Assembly (NCBI GenBank): GCA_029204045.2 | Contig: JAQNDB010000327.1 | Span: 1 to 64,000, forward strand | Length of the DNA stretch: 64,000 bases | Reading direction: 5' to 3' | Source: Tillandsia leiboldiana | Taxonomy: Eukaryota > Streptophyta > Magnoliopsida > Poales > Bromeliaceae | In this document: one piece after another, positions 33,605 to 45,250 of the stretch | Numbering within the stretch: the stretch's first letter is position 1 | Layout: the number at the start of each line of letters is the position of its first letter | Notes under the pieces: generated by a model | Told to the model about the DNA's origin: nothing | Seen by the model: only the letters and a program-made list of their open reading frames with translations | The model's database searches: none | Program-made: the position numbers and the translations under genes

Positions 33605-33817
33605 TGTGGTGGACGCGTGGAATGTCGTTGCGCCCTTTTCTTCATCACTTGAAGACGACTCATTTGACGATGAGGTGTCATCCCAAGTGACGGCTTGCAT
33701 CACCTTCTTCTCGGACGGATTCTTATTTGGACACTCCGTTGAGATATGGCCGTATCCTCGGCACTTGAAGCATTGGACTTGTCCTTCTGAGCTTTTCTTA
33801 TCCTTTGAAAAACATTC
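33605..33817 (-). pseudogene. gag: S2 gag, middle block
   Basis: This is a short gag piece between L2 and G1, homologous to 27930-28140 of S3. It encodes the first zinc-knuckle neighbourhood and the acidic Ser-rich segment AVTWDDTSSSNESSSSDEE. It is interrupted on both sides by solo LTRs. Confidence 0.82.
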
Positions 33818-33822
33818 TTGCT

Positions 33823-36492
33823 TGTAAGACCCGGCCTTTCTTTAACTCTTCTCGTTACCCCTCCTCTTGTAACGTCCGACCGGGGGCCTTATTTTTAGTG
33901 TTTTTCCGGACAGACCGTCGGGGCCCGCGGATAATTTTAGGCGGTAGAGCTCGCGGAACGGATCCCGCAGGCGTGATCGGTGTCGGATTCTGACTCCCGG
34001 TTCATCCAGAATTAATTTTCGAAGTTCGAACCCTCCGTAAGCGCCCCAGGATGCGTGCCGGCGATCCGCACGAATCTCGAGGTAAATATTTTAACCTTTT
34101 GGGCTGGGGCGTTTGGAAATTAGGGTTTTCTTTTATTCCGCCTCCTTTTGTTCTCCTCTCTTAGAGTACGGCAAAGAGGAGACACACGAGGGAAAAAGGG
34201 AGCGGCGGGGTTTTGGGCGAACGAGCCAAGGACCTTCTCGCTAGCGGAACCGGCCAAGCATCGGGTGGAAGATCCCCTTCCTCCTCTTCTCCATCGGCGG
34301 ACCAAGGTGAGTAGGGGTGCGTTCTTGTTTTCGTTTTCCCCTTTTTGTTTTTGTGGTTTTGAGGAGGGAGAGGGTACCGCCTCGGGTCTGGGGGGCCGGC
34401 GGGCACCGCCGCCGCGGGGCCGGCCGCGGGTGGGGCGCCCGCGGGTGGGGCGCCCGCGCGGGCTGGTGCCGCGCGGGGTCGCCCCGCACCGCGGGCAGCA
34501 CGCCCGCGCGGAGCGTGGCCGCGCGGGGCCACCCGCAGGTGGGGCGCCCGAGCGGGCTGGTGCCGCGCGGGGTCGCCCCGCACCGCGGGCAGCACGCCCG
34601 CGCGGTGCGTGGCCGCGCGGGGCCGCCCGCAGGAGGGGCGCCCGCGCGGGCTGGTGCCGCGCGGGGTCGCCCCGCACCGCGGGCAGCACGCCCGCGCGGC
34701 GCGGGGCCGCCCGCAGGAGGGGCGCCCGCGCGGGCTGGTGCCGCGCGGGGTCGCCCCGCACCGCGGGCAGCGTGCCCGCGCGGCGCATGGCCGCGCGGGG
34801 CCGCCCGCAGGAGGGGCGCCCGTGCGGGCTGGTGCCGCGCGGGGTCGCCCCGCACCGCGGGCAGCGCGCCCGCGCGGCGCATGGCCGCGCGGGGCCGCCC
34901 GCAGGAGGGGCGCCCGCGCGGGCTGGTGCCGCACGGGGTCGCCTCGCACCGCGGGCAGCGCGCCCGCACGGCGCATGGCCGCGCGGGGCCGCCCGCAGGT
35001 GGGGCACCCGCGCGGGCTGGTGCCGCGCGGGGCTGTGCACAGGCGGAGTGTGCGCCGCACGGGCCGGTGCCGTGCGGGGAACTCCGCCGCACGAAGTCGG
35101 GAGTCGGTGTGAGTTTCGGACCCCTTAGTCTTGACTTGCCCTTGTTCCTTCAGGAGTGCAGGACGTTGTTGGCGACTGGTGCACGGACGCGGACGAGTCG
35201 AGCGCAGGACGACGCGCACAAGGTGGGTACATTCCCGGGGATTGTGGGAATAGAAATTTAATGATAGAAATAGTATGTTTGGGGCAAAGGTGAATAGTAA
35301 GTCTCCTCCTGTTTATGCACTAACCCTGTTATATTATTTTACTTACTATCGATCTGAGGCTCTAGTTTTGCTACACGCACACCGGCGGTTTGGCCACCGC
35401 AAGGGTGTGCTTTTCCGGAAAAGTGGTACGTTTACCCGTGTACCCCACGCGACGGTGGCGTTAGGAATGGGGGCCCTCATGGGTGGGGGGTGTGAGCGGT
35501 GATGTCGAGGCAGGTGCTCCGCGGCCGAGGCAGGTGCTCGGCGGGGGACACCGGGGTAGGGGCTCGGTGTGGTGGTCGGGAAAGGTGCCCGGTGTTGTTT
35601 TGGTACAGGGTGTGTTTATCGCTGACGATATATGAGAGGGACGGTTGCTCCGGTTATTGTGGTTTGCCCTATTTTGGTTCTTTCATGCTTATCATACTAT
35701 TTCTAGTCACTGACTTCCCACTCCGTGACAGGTTCGTCCAGGGGCGAGTGCTAGGGCACCGGTGAGGCCGCGAGAGTGCTGTTCTGACACTGATCGTCTT
35801 CAGATACAGTGACTATTACTTTCCTCTTTCCTTTATTACTCATGCTAGTTAGTTGTGGATTGCGGCACCCCCGTGGGGTCGAAGTGGATGTTGTCTTTTC
35901 CTTTTCCATATAAACGAATGAATGTTATATCTTTTCTTACTTGGCTATTTTAAACAATGAAAAGCAAAGAAAACCGTTTGCGAAAACTACTTTTAAAACG
36001 TGGGTGTCGTGTGGGCACCGGATTTTACAAACCTTGTGGAATTTATGTGTTTACGAACTGTTTTCACAAAATTCGGCATCGGGTGGGTGCCGTTTTCAAA
36101 CCCTGTGGATTTATGTGGCTTTGAAACAGTTTTTCCCAAAACGATGGCATCGTGTGGATGCCGCTTTCAAAACCTTGTGATTATTTATCCTTTCAAAACG
36201 ACGGCCTCTATGTTCTAAGTTGATACTAGTAGATCATGTGAGTTGTTGGTTGTATGTGTACGAGACCCCAACTGATGTGGTTAAAGACTGTATGTGTTAC
36301 GCCTTGTGAGACACTTTGTAGTTGAGACGCCGTGCATATACAAAGGAGACTCTGCCCGTTTGCAGAGTGAATTTGTATATGCGGCGGGTCTGGACACGCG
36401 CCGGGGAGTAATGGTTTACAAAAAAAAGTATGGCTGAATTAGGGGCATCGGTGGCTCCTCTTCCGCGCGATTCGAACCCCCGGGGCGTGACA
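33823..36492 (+). repeat. G1: solo LTR of the G2 (Ty3/gypsy) family, 2670 bp
   Basis: The ends are TGTAAGACCCGG and GGGGCGTGACA, flanked by ttgct (33818-33822) and tagct (36493-36497), a TSD with one mismatch. S2 gag continues on both sides. The first 300 bp resemble the G2 LTR (60150-60454, inverted): both contain gaccgtcggggc, gagctcgcg-like and ctcgaggtaaat-like phrases. The last 700 bp resemble 57740-58450. It carries a 94-bp tandem array. Confidence 0.8.
34420..35045. repeat. 94-bp GC-rich tandem array in G1
   Basis: The phrase ctggtgccgcgcggggtcg or a close variant starts at 34463, 34557, 34651, 34735, 34829, 34923 and 35017. Spacing is 94 bp except for one 84-bp unit. Strong GC bias keeps frames open on both strands (300 residues or more), but these encode only the repeat. 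Confidence 0.9.
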
Positions 36493-36497
36493 TAGCT

Positions 36498-37377
36498 TTC
36501 TTGACTTTTGGCTTGAAAAACCTTTGCCTTTCTTCCACTTTCCGGAGGATGAGGTTTTACTTGAATTACCCCTTCGGAAGTTTTGGCGAAAATTTCTTGT
36601 CAGGAGAGCAAGCTGTTTCTCAAAGTCCTCCATAGATAGGTTCTCGTCATCGTCTGAGGAGGATGAATCCGCGTCTTCTTCTTTTGTTGTTTTCAATGCA
36701 TAACCTGAAGACTTAGAAGAGGATGCCTTTCCAGAAGAATAGTTAGTAGGAAATGTCATTTCATAAGTTTGTAATGAACCAACTAATTCTTCTACACGGA
36801 TTTCGTCCGGGTGTTTAATAGTTTCAATGGTCGTAACCTTGGAACGAAATCTTTCAGGAAGAGTTCTTAAGATCTTTCTTACAATTTTAAATTCTGGAAT
36901 CTTCTCTCCCAAGTTAGCACATGTGTTTACGATGTCTTGCAATCGTGTATAGTAATCTGTGAAAGATTCATTTTCTGTCATGAAAATGGAGTCAAATTTG
37001 CTCGTAAGCATTTGCAGTTTTTGAATCTTCACAAGGTTAGTTCCCTCATGTGTAACTTGAAGAACATCCCAGATTTCTTTCGCAGTCTCACATGCCGAGA
37101 CGCGAGAGAACTCTGTTTGTGATAAGGCATTAAATAAAGCATTAATTCCTTTGCCATTGTAAGAAGATAAATCAATCTCTTCCTTGGTCCATTTCGACCT
37201 AGGTTTGATGGTGCGAACATCAGCAAGAATTTCAGTTGGATTAGACCATCCTAATTCAATTGATTGCCACACCCGTTCGTCGATGGAAATTAAAAAGGCT
37301 TTCATCCGTACTTTCCAGTAGGCATAATTTGTTCCATCGAAGAACGGGGGTCTGTTGATGTTTCCACCTTCAACCAT
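36498..37377 (-). pseudogene. gag: S2 gag, N-terminal block
   Basis: The ATG at 37377 opens MVEGGNINRPPFFDGTNYAY, and the frame is intact for about 290 residues (KAFLISIDERVWQSIELGW; FTDYYTRLQDIVN; RKILRTLPERFRSKV; basic Ser-rich tail). It is the intact counterpart of the frameshifted S3 region. It ends at the G1 insertion, so gag continues only in two distant blocks. Confidence 0.88.
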
Positions 37378-37396
37378 TGTTTACAACCCTATTCCC

Positions 37397-37408
37397 GCTC
37401 TGATACCA
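37397..37408 (-). promoter_or_regulatory. S2 primer-binding site (tRNA-Met)
   Basis: TGGTATCAGAGC on the minus strand lies two bases inside the LTR edge at 37411. Confidence 0.92.
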
Positions 37409-37410
37409 CT

Positions 37411-38666
37411 TGTTGGGTTATGTATAATTGGATCTAAATAGGGGAAAAAAAACACCTAGAGGGGGGTGAATAGGTGTAAACAATAAACACTCAAAAATCT
37501 TTGCGATATAAAACCCAATGCGGAAAAATAAATAACACGCAGAGATTTTTACGTGGAAAACTCCAATCTGGAGTAAAAAACCACGGGACCGATAACACGG
37601 TGAAATCCACTAGAATTAACACACGTACAAGGTAATTTACCGTACACACTTACGACTCAACCTTTTCCATACGCTCCTAGTAGATCTTCTCCGCTCGCTC
37701 CGCAACGCTGCTCGAATCCACGATTAGCGTCCAACGCCGAATCTACGGCGTCCAACGTCGAGTCCACGACGTCTGACCGAATCCACGGTCTTCACCCAGT
37801 AGCACGCTTCGAATCCATGAACGTACCTCGCTCCGAATCCACGAGAGCGGTAGCACCTTGAATCCACAAGGCCACGCGAGTCCACGCGTCGATTTTGGGA
37901 TAAATCGTTGTTTTTTGGGTGGTGATGATCCGCCGAATACTTAGATTAGAAATAGATCGGAAATACCATCTAAGTATTCATTAATTTGATTCTACTCAAA
38001 ATCTGAGTTTGGAAAACCTAGAATCAAATTAATAATATAGATGAAGAAACATAGAATTAAATCATGTATTTCCTTTCTTCTCTATATGTGGATTTTTCTT
38101 TTTCGGTCGTATTTTTCGCTTACCCTAAAAGATGAATCATAGGGTCTATTTATAGGTTAAAAACCATTGGAAGAAGATAAGCATCAAAAACTAACCATTT
38201 CTGGAATTTTGCAGGACGACAGTCCGGACTGGAATTGACGGTCCGGACTGTCTCAATGAAACAGACTATTTCCAGAAAAGACGACATTCGGGGTCCGGAC
38301 TGCAATCCACGGTCCGGACTGTTCATGCTTTTCTTGCAAATTCCACGTTCGGGGTCCGGATTGAGATCCACGGTCCGGACTGGAATTGCGCACGAACAAA
38401 CCTACGTTCGGGGTCCGGACTGAGATCCACGGTCCGGACTCTGAACATGTAAAATGCCCAGTTTTTGATTTTTATGCAATCAAAAATTCATCCAAGTGTT
38501 TCTACACTATAAGAAGTATTCGGATCAACAAACTTATTGAATTAAACGTACCTGATCCTTTTGAATTCTTCTTACTTGAGATTGAGGTATACGATCCAAC
38601 TTTTTCATCTTCAATCTTCAAGACTTAACCGATTTCACGAAATACGCCAACTCAAATTCCGTAACA
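37411..38666 (-). repeat. S2 5' LTR, 1256 bp
   Basis: The termini are the same as in S3 (tgttgggtta ... ccgtaaca). It contains the GTGGATTCG array (about 37709-37890) and the TATA region. Unlike S1 and S3, the palindrome array (about 38218-38446) reads GGTCCGGAC/AGTCCGGACT and not GATCCGGATC. It is followed by gcact, the right TSD in S4. Confidence 0.9.
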
Positions 38667-38671
38667 GCACT

Positions 38672-40261
38672 ATAATCCATGCAAACACCATTTTTGCTAG
38701 TGCTTTAGTAATTGAAGAACCTGCGAGCAAGAACTCAAGAACACGAAAAATTGTTTAATTTTCAAAAATTTGAAAAATTGTACCCAAACAATCATTATCG
38801 TGTAGAGAGACTAGGAATCAAATTAGTTTTGCAAAAAAAATTTTAAAAATAGATCAATTCCATGATTTTAAAAAATTCTCATTATATGCCCTAAAACCGA
38901 ATTTTCAGAAATCGAAGCCTAAAAATTCGTTAATCAAGAGAATACCAAGCATATAAACAAAACTAATCTACTCAGAGTTCTTATTTCAAAAGAAATTTGA
39001 CCAAAAACCATCTAGAATTGAATTCGAATCATGATTTTCACTCACGTTTTGATGAACAATGCAAAAACAGTGAAAAAATTGAGTTTTGATCAAAGAGACT
39101 TACTTGAATCTGAAGAACTCGAGTTTGAAAGGCTCCAAATTGGTTGTTTTCTAGAGAGAGAAACTTTGGAGACTTGAAAACAAAAGCTTGTAATAAAAAG
39201 AAATCAAAACCCTTTCGTTTCTTATTAAACCTAGCCGCGGTCCGGATCGGCTCAAGAATCCAGTCCGGATCGGCTACCCGCAGACAATTTCTGCGTTCGG
39301 GATCCGGAACAGAATTTCCAGTCCAGATCGGCTCCAACTTTTTCTTCAGAAAAATTTAGAAAAATTCCAGAAAATCCATAAAAAGATTGTAAGCACTTTT
39401 GTATGTCAACTTTAAACAAAAACATCGTTTCATATCAAAAGAAATAGATTATGCTAAATCTATCAATAATATCCAAGTAATGAAAAAAAAATTTATAAAA
39501 ATTAAATCCTTTAAAGTTGAACAAGTTCAAGAACATCTATCACGATCTAATGTGTAATGCGTTTATCAAGTCATCAATTTAGTGAAGAAGATGAAGCACT
39601 ATGATCGATAGATGTTTGAAATCCCAAATAAGTTAGATAATATATCTAGTCAATTTATTGTAAGGAGTGGCTCTTTGAGCATCTCTCAATAAAATCCCAC
39701 CTTATACCAACCTTGGAATTTGACAAAGTCAAGTATTCCAAAAAGCATTTTATTTAAACAACAAGAGAAACCATGCTTTGTATACATGTGGTAGCTGCAC
39801 ACAGTACTCGGACGACTGAGGTGGTAGCTCTTTCCTCCATGTGGTGGTAGTTTTCACACTCCTCATTGGGATGTAACTCTTTCCACATCTTTTGAGCATA
39901 AACATTTTGATTAACTCCGCCTCAATTGGCTATCAATTATTTAAGATATGAAGTATTCAACCAAAAATTAATCTCGTGTTCATACTTGACTCAATTTTCA
40001 AATATGATAAAGACTATACCAAGAGATCATTTGAGAGAGAAATTGACTTTGATCAATTAAAAATGAACTAATTGATATAAAATATCGTTGCATCAAATGA
40101 ATTATCATGATATCCAAACCATAATAAATTTCAAAAAATATGAAAGGATGTAAGTAAAGTCAATTATACTAAATGCCCAATTAATGTTCTATGTACAAAC
40201 ATAGATAAAGAACACAAACACAAAACAAAACCTAACCTAAGCAATGGTTTCAAAAAAAGTG
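38672..40261 (-). other. S4 spacer between pol and the accessory ORF
   Basis: It aligns with the S3 spacer 22860-24472 (for example tgtacccaaacaatcattat and catgtggtagctgcacacag) with many substitutions. A palindrome cluster is present (about 39237-39335). No ORF is seen. S2 inserted just upstream of where the accessory ORF would begin. Confidence 0.75.
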
Positions 40262-41756
40262 TTATTTCAAAGAAAGCATTCCAATTGCTTTACGCAAATG
40301 AATAAAATGTTTTTGATCCAAAGGTTTTGTTAAAAAGTCAGCTAATTGATCTTCATTTGAAATATAAGAAATTTGAAGAATACTTGATTCAACTAGCTCT
40401 CTTAGAAAATGATATCTAAGTTCAATGTGTTTTGTTCTTGAGTGCAACACAGGGTTTTTAGAAATATTTATAGCACTAGTGTTGTCACAGAGAATAGTTA
40501 CCGAAGTCGTAGAAATTCGGAAGTCGCTCAACACGCCTTTCATCCAAATGAGTTGGGTTGAACAACTACCTGCTGAAATATATTCCGCTTCGGCAGTCGA
40601 GAGTGCAATGCAGTTTTGCTTTTTACTATGCCGTGCGACAAGGCAATGGCCAAGAGAAAAACATGCACCACTCGTACTTTTCCGATCATCCACAGATCCT
40701 GCCCAATCGGCATCTGAGTATCCTATTATGTCAAGAGTTGTTCCCATAGGATACCAAATTCCGAAATTCAATGTTCCTTTGACGTACCGGATTATCCTTT
40801 TCACCGCTTTCAGGTGCACCTCCTTTGGTGCTGACTGATATCTCGCGCCGATCCCAACACTAAAGGATATGTCAGGGCGACTAGCCGTGAGATAGAGTAG
40901 ACTTCCAATCATGCTGCGATAAAGCTTCTCGTCTACACTTTCACTAAGAGATTCACTTCCTAATCCCTTATTGCTAGTTCCCATTGGAGTCGGAAAGTCT
41001 TTAGAGTTTTCTAATCCAAACTTCTTGACCAACTCCTTTGCATACTTGGATTGGCACAGATGGATGCCTTCTTCACTTTGTTTCACTTGCAATCCAAGAA
41101 AATAAGTTAGTTCGCCCATCATGGACATCTCAAATTCTCTTTCCATGGTTTCAGCGAATTTAGAAGCATCGTTATCCCTTGTTGGACCAAATACAATATC
41201 ATCGACATAGATTTGTGCCACAATAAAGTTATCCTGAGAATGCTTCACAAAGAGTGTCCTATCCGCTCCCCCTCGAGTATAGCCCTTTTCCAAAAAGTGC
41301 TTTGTCAACTTTTCATACCATGCTCGCGGTGCTTGTTTTAGACCGTAAAGATCCTTTTTCAATCGAAAAACATGGTTAGGTAGTTTATGGTCAATGAAAC
41401 CTTTCGGTTGAGCCACATAAACTTCCTCATTTAAAAACCCATTTAAAAAGGCGCTCTTAACGTCCATTTGAAAAAGCTTAATTTTAAAATGACAAGCAAT
41501 CGCAAAGAGGATACGAATTGACTCGAGACGAGCTACCGGGGCGAACGTCTCATCAAAGTCTATACCTTCAATTTGTGAATAGCCCTTAGCAACTAGGCGT
41601 GCTTTGTTCCTGATAATGGTACCATCCTCATTTTTCTTGTTTTTGAAAATCCACTTAGTACCAATTATATTGTGTTGCTTTGGAGGCTTCGTTAGTTCCC
41701 AGACTTTGTTTCTTTCGAACTGATGGAGCTCTTCCTGCATTGCTTCAATCCAGTAA
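40262..41756 (-). pseudogene. pol: S4 pol, RT and RNase H half
   Basis: An open frame of 492 residues starts at the integrase C-terminal linker (MQEELHQFERNKVWEL). RT has FQMDVKSAFLNGFLNEEVYV, LYGLKQAPRAW and IYVDDIVFG; RNase H has YSDADWAGSVDD and STAEAEY, and the tail ends IGMLSLK. It is the only Sirevirus RT-RNase H in the window without a break, but the 5' part of pol is separated by the L3 insertion. Confidence 0.88.
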
Positions 41757-44358
41757 TGTCACGCCCCGGGGTGGAAACTGCCACCCGGGCTCGCCAACAG
41801 ATCCGCCATCTGTACGGAAACTGCCGTACAGACGAAGCGTCTAACCTGCAGAAAGAAAACAACTACAGTATACAAATATCAGAGCTGAAAGTAGACTACT
41901 AAAACTGAAGTCCAAACACTGTACAACTGAAAATAATACAATATCCATCTCCCCAAATACTATCATATACAAAATCCTCTGATACAGAACTCAAAAGGGA
42001 GATATCTCCAATAAGTACATCAGTGTACAAGCCCTCGATACAAGAAAATATCCTCACTACATCAGTCTCTCAAACTGTAAAATAAAGTACAACTCTATAC
42101 CTCTCTACAAAGGTCTCTCAACAGAGGAAGAAGAAGTAAACTATCAACCGAAGCTCTCCTCTGAAGGGGGGGTACCGCTACACTCCAACGACGGGTAGGG
42201 AACTAGCTCGCGACTCCCTCGCCTCGGTCCGAAGGATCAGCAACAGGAGCACAGGAACAGAAGAAGAAGTCCCTGGGGAAAAGACACCACAACGGGTGTG
42301 AGAACTACTTCCCACAGTAGTTCTCAGTGGGTACCGTCAACAAGCCCAACGGTCTGCCCACTAAGTCTACTAGAGGCAAAAGATAACAGGCAAAGAAATC
42401 TGAAAGAAAAGTTGGAATCTACTCTATAGCTACCATGCCTCTATCTAGACACTCAAAAGTGGAACAGATGAAAGTAAATGAGACCACTCGCACCCAAGGT
42501 GCTCAATCGACCCAAACGAACTGACTACCTCAAAGGTCCAGTCAAGCCTGCGCCCGTCGACTAGGAACGCTCCTGCCCACTACCACACATCCACATGAGG
42601 ACGGGATTTACGTGGGGCGTCCTGTCCTACTAACTCATCCCTCGAGCAAAACTGCCTCAACAGGCCCATCGTTGCCTCAACTGTGGAAAACTGCCTCAAC
42701 AGGCCAACCATCGTATCCACAGCGGCATCTCAGGATGCGACTCCAACTGAGTAGAACGGCGCGGTATAGAGTATCAAACATTGGCATATGCAGGCTAGTC
42801 AAAATTCACGCTCACTCTCAGAACGGTAGGACTCAAGATCCCCAAATACCTCGCACAACAGTCGGAGCACTCTCGACGACTCAGCTGCTCGGCTAACTCG
42901 AAACACGAGACACTAGCCTCTCCAACGGCTCGCAGCACAAGGCTCACTGGCTGGAGATACTCCACAGCCAGGAACGACCCACAACTCAGGGTAACAAAAC
43001 AGGTCGGACAACACTCAACGACCTGGGACCACCGTCAACCCCAACGGTTCCCAACAAGACGGACCGGAAGATACTCGACGGCCCGGGACTGCCGTCTGCG
43101 CAACGGCTCCCTCCACGACGGCACAACAGGGAAACATGACCTCCCGGGACTACCGTTTACCCAAACGGCTCCCGGCACAGATAAGCAACCCAGTACAACT
43201 ACCAGACTCCACTCTGCTCCCAGGCAAGAGTGTAAAAGCATCCCACACTAAAAGCAAGTCCCGACCTCTCGGCCCACTACCCGGGCGAGAAAACACTATG
43301 TCCAGGGATGAAAGAACAGTGTGGATGTCTAAGCATAAATAACCCTAGCCCAAGTGAGGGTTTTCTACTGGTCTGGTTACACATGCAACGTATGACGGGG
43401 GTGCTAGGTCAAGTTCCAAGATAACTATATTAACAGATAATAAAAGGAATAACAATTCCTACGATCTAGCATGCTACACAATGAAATAAACTATCATGCA
43501 TAGTCCTACATCAATAGAATTAATGTACAGTCCATAAAACTTGGAGATAAGGCCACCCACCTCGATTTGCCACCAATTGCTCGTAGACACTTGCAATTGG
43601 CCTCCACGCGATCCGCACGCAAAACGATGTCCGCACGCAAAACGGTGCACGGTGCCAGGATCCGCACGCAAAACGGAGTCCGCACGCAGAACGGTGCACG
43701 GTGCCGGAGTCCGCACGCAAAACGAAGTCCGCACGCAAAACGGTGCACGGTGCCGGAGTCCGCACGCAAAACGGTGCACGGTGCCAGAATCCGCACGCAA
43801 AACGGAGTCCGCACGCAAAACGGTGCACGGTGCCGGAGTCCGCACGCAAAACGGTGCACGTCATCTGGGCTCCAAATCAAACAAGTAAATAGTCCATTCT
43901 TAGCGATTTCGCGCGCTGAATCCAAAAACGATGTCCATTTCTCCAAATTCTCACCCGAAAATTTGCCGAATGCCCACTCGATCCGATTTTCGCGCCGGGT
44001 CCATTTTTAAAGTCCGATTTGCCCAATTCCAACTCCAAAATTCCCGAAGGCGACCGGAGAGGTAAACTTTTATCCGGACTTCACCCGGAGTCTAATTTTG
44101 ACATCTGAATCGCGCGAAATCACTTCTAAACACCTGACGGGTCCTCCAACTTCCCACGGGGTCTCAATTTAAGCCCGAAGTCCACCACTTGTGTCCAAAT
44201 TGCGCGCAACCCACGCAGGCCTCCAGTGATGCAAGCAAATCCCAAATTGCATCACAAATCCATTTCTGGGCCCCCAACACGCGCACCAACACCCCCAACG
44301 GCGACCGGAAGCTGCCCAACAACCAGCAACCCTACGCGGGGGATTCCGGGACCTCACA
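41757..44358 (-). repeat. L3 3' LTR, 2602 bp
   Basis: It runs from tgtcacgccccggggtgg to ccgggacctcaca. It carries the inverted counterpart of the L2 repeat array (43615-43862) but lacks the long GC-rich block seen in L2 and L1. No reading frame of interest was seen. Confidence 0.88.
43615..43862. repeat. GTCCGCACGCAAAACGG tandem array in the L3 LTR
   Basis: About ten copies of the phrase cgcacgcaaaacgg with alternate spacing of 18 and about 31 bp. It is the reverse complement of the array at 31495-31735. Confidence 0.85.
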
Positions 44359-44394
44359 TCCTCCCCCACTAAAAGAAAGTTTCGTCCTCGAAAC
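44359..44394 (-). promoter_or_regulatory. L3 PPT and 16-bp GTTTCG...CGAAAC motif
   Basis: On the minus strand agtgggggagga touches the LTR as a PPT. The motif gtttcgtcctcgaaac (44379-44394) starts 20 nt from the LTR edge, the same distance as in T1 and G2. Confidence 0.8.
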
Positions 44395-45154
44395 TAGATC
44401 AAGCCCATCAGGAGTCAAGAATACCACGGCTAGGTATCTAACAATACGCCTCCAGCTCCCCCACTCGCTCCTCGTGATTACTCCGCAACAACAACAACAA
44501 GTACGGTATTACCCGATGTGCAATTCTCTCATCTCTCGAGCCAGAAATTGCAACGGGCGTCCCTCGTACTCCAATAATCACAGATCTCAAAGGGGCAAGT
44601 AAATCACGGGCGAGGAAAAAAAAATCACATCACTACTGAGCTGAGACGTGAAAAACCAAGGGCTCCACTAAAAGGCTGGGGGAAAACTGAAATAACCACA
44701 AGTGTAATACGCACCAAACCACAACATGGTGCCACCCTCAACAAGACGACCCGAAGCATACCCGCAGACTCGTCCAATAAGGAAGGGAAATCCAATGAGT
44801 TGGGGTCTTCACTCGGTTACCTCCCGATCCGAAACCACTCGAGTGGACAACACAACTGCAGGCTACCCTCAAAAGGGATCCTCAAAAGGCACAATCTCGT
44901 GCCACAGTTGGTCGCTCAACATGCTATCATAACCCCAACGGACCCACGGGCCGAAGTCGATCCCTCAACTAATAAAGAACACCCTGACGGGGACCAAACC
45001 GTCGGTGAACGGGACTGAAACTGGCCCACAAGGCGATCATAAAGCTGATGCCCAAACTCGCGGTCAAAGTCTGAAACATCCACAAAACTCTCACCGTTGT
45101 GTACCTACAACGTGGCATCACTGCCGTGCACCAACGGCGTGGCATCACTGTCGT
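44395..45154 (-). other. L3 interior, part adjacent to the 3' LTR
   Basis: Non-coding; 44510-44960 resembles the start of the window in L1. It ends with about two units of the 27-bp repeat (from 45097), which the T1 insertion separates from the main array. Confidence 0.7.
45150..45154. repeat. Left TSD of T1 (GTCGT)
   Basis: GTCGT precedes tgtcacgcccc and recurs at 54498-54502 directly after the other LTR. The 27-bp repeat phase continues across the pair. Confidence 0.9.
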
Positions 45155-45218
45155 TGTCACGCCCCGGGGGGTTTGTTTTAGCGGAAACGATTCATAAAAG
45201 TCAAACATTTGACGTGTA

Positions 45219-45250
<32 letters not shown>

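Larger units (their letters stand above)
9793..38666 (-). mobile_element. S2: Sirevirus interrupted by S1, L2 (with S3) and G1
   Basis: Collecting the pieces in minus-strand order gives the 5' LTR (38666-37411), PBS, gag in three blocks (37377-36498, 33817-33605, 14087-13055), pol (13083-10060) and a 3' non-coding stub to 9793. The 3' LTR lies beyond the left edge, past S1. The base pairs flanking each inserted element rejoin without loss except for TSDs. S2 is itself inserted in S4 (right TSD gcact, 38667-38671). Confidence 0.8.
38667..41756 (-). mobile_element. S4: Sirevirus fragment (pol 3' half and spacer), host of S2 and L3
   Basis: This holds the C-terminal half of pol and the spacer before the accessory ORF. 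The left side is broken by S2 (TSD gcact) and the right side, inside pol, by L3 (left TSD candidate agtaa, 41752-41756). It is the oldest layer visible in the window. Confidence 0.8.

Noticed and set aside
34120..35261. Long Ala/Arg/Gly/Pro-rich frames on both strands
   Set aside because: They are a product of the 94-bp GC-rich array in G1, where stop codons are rare by composition.
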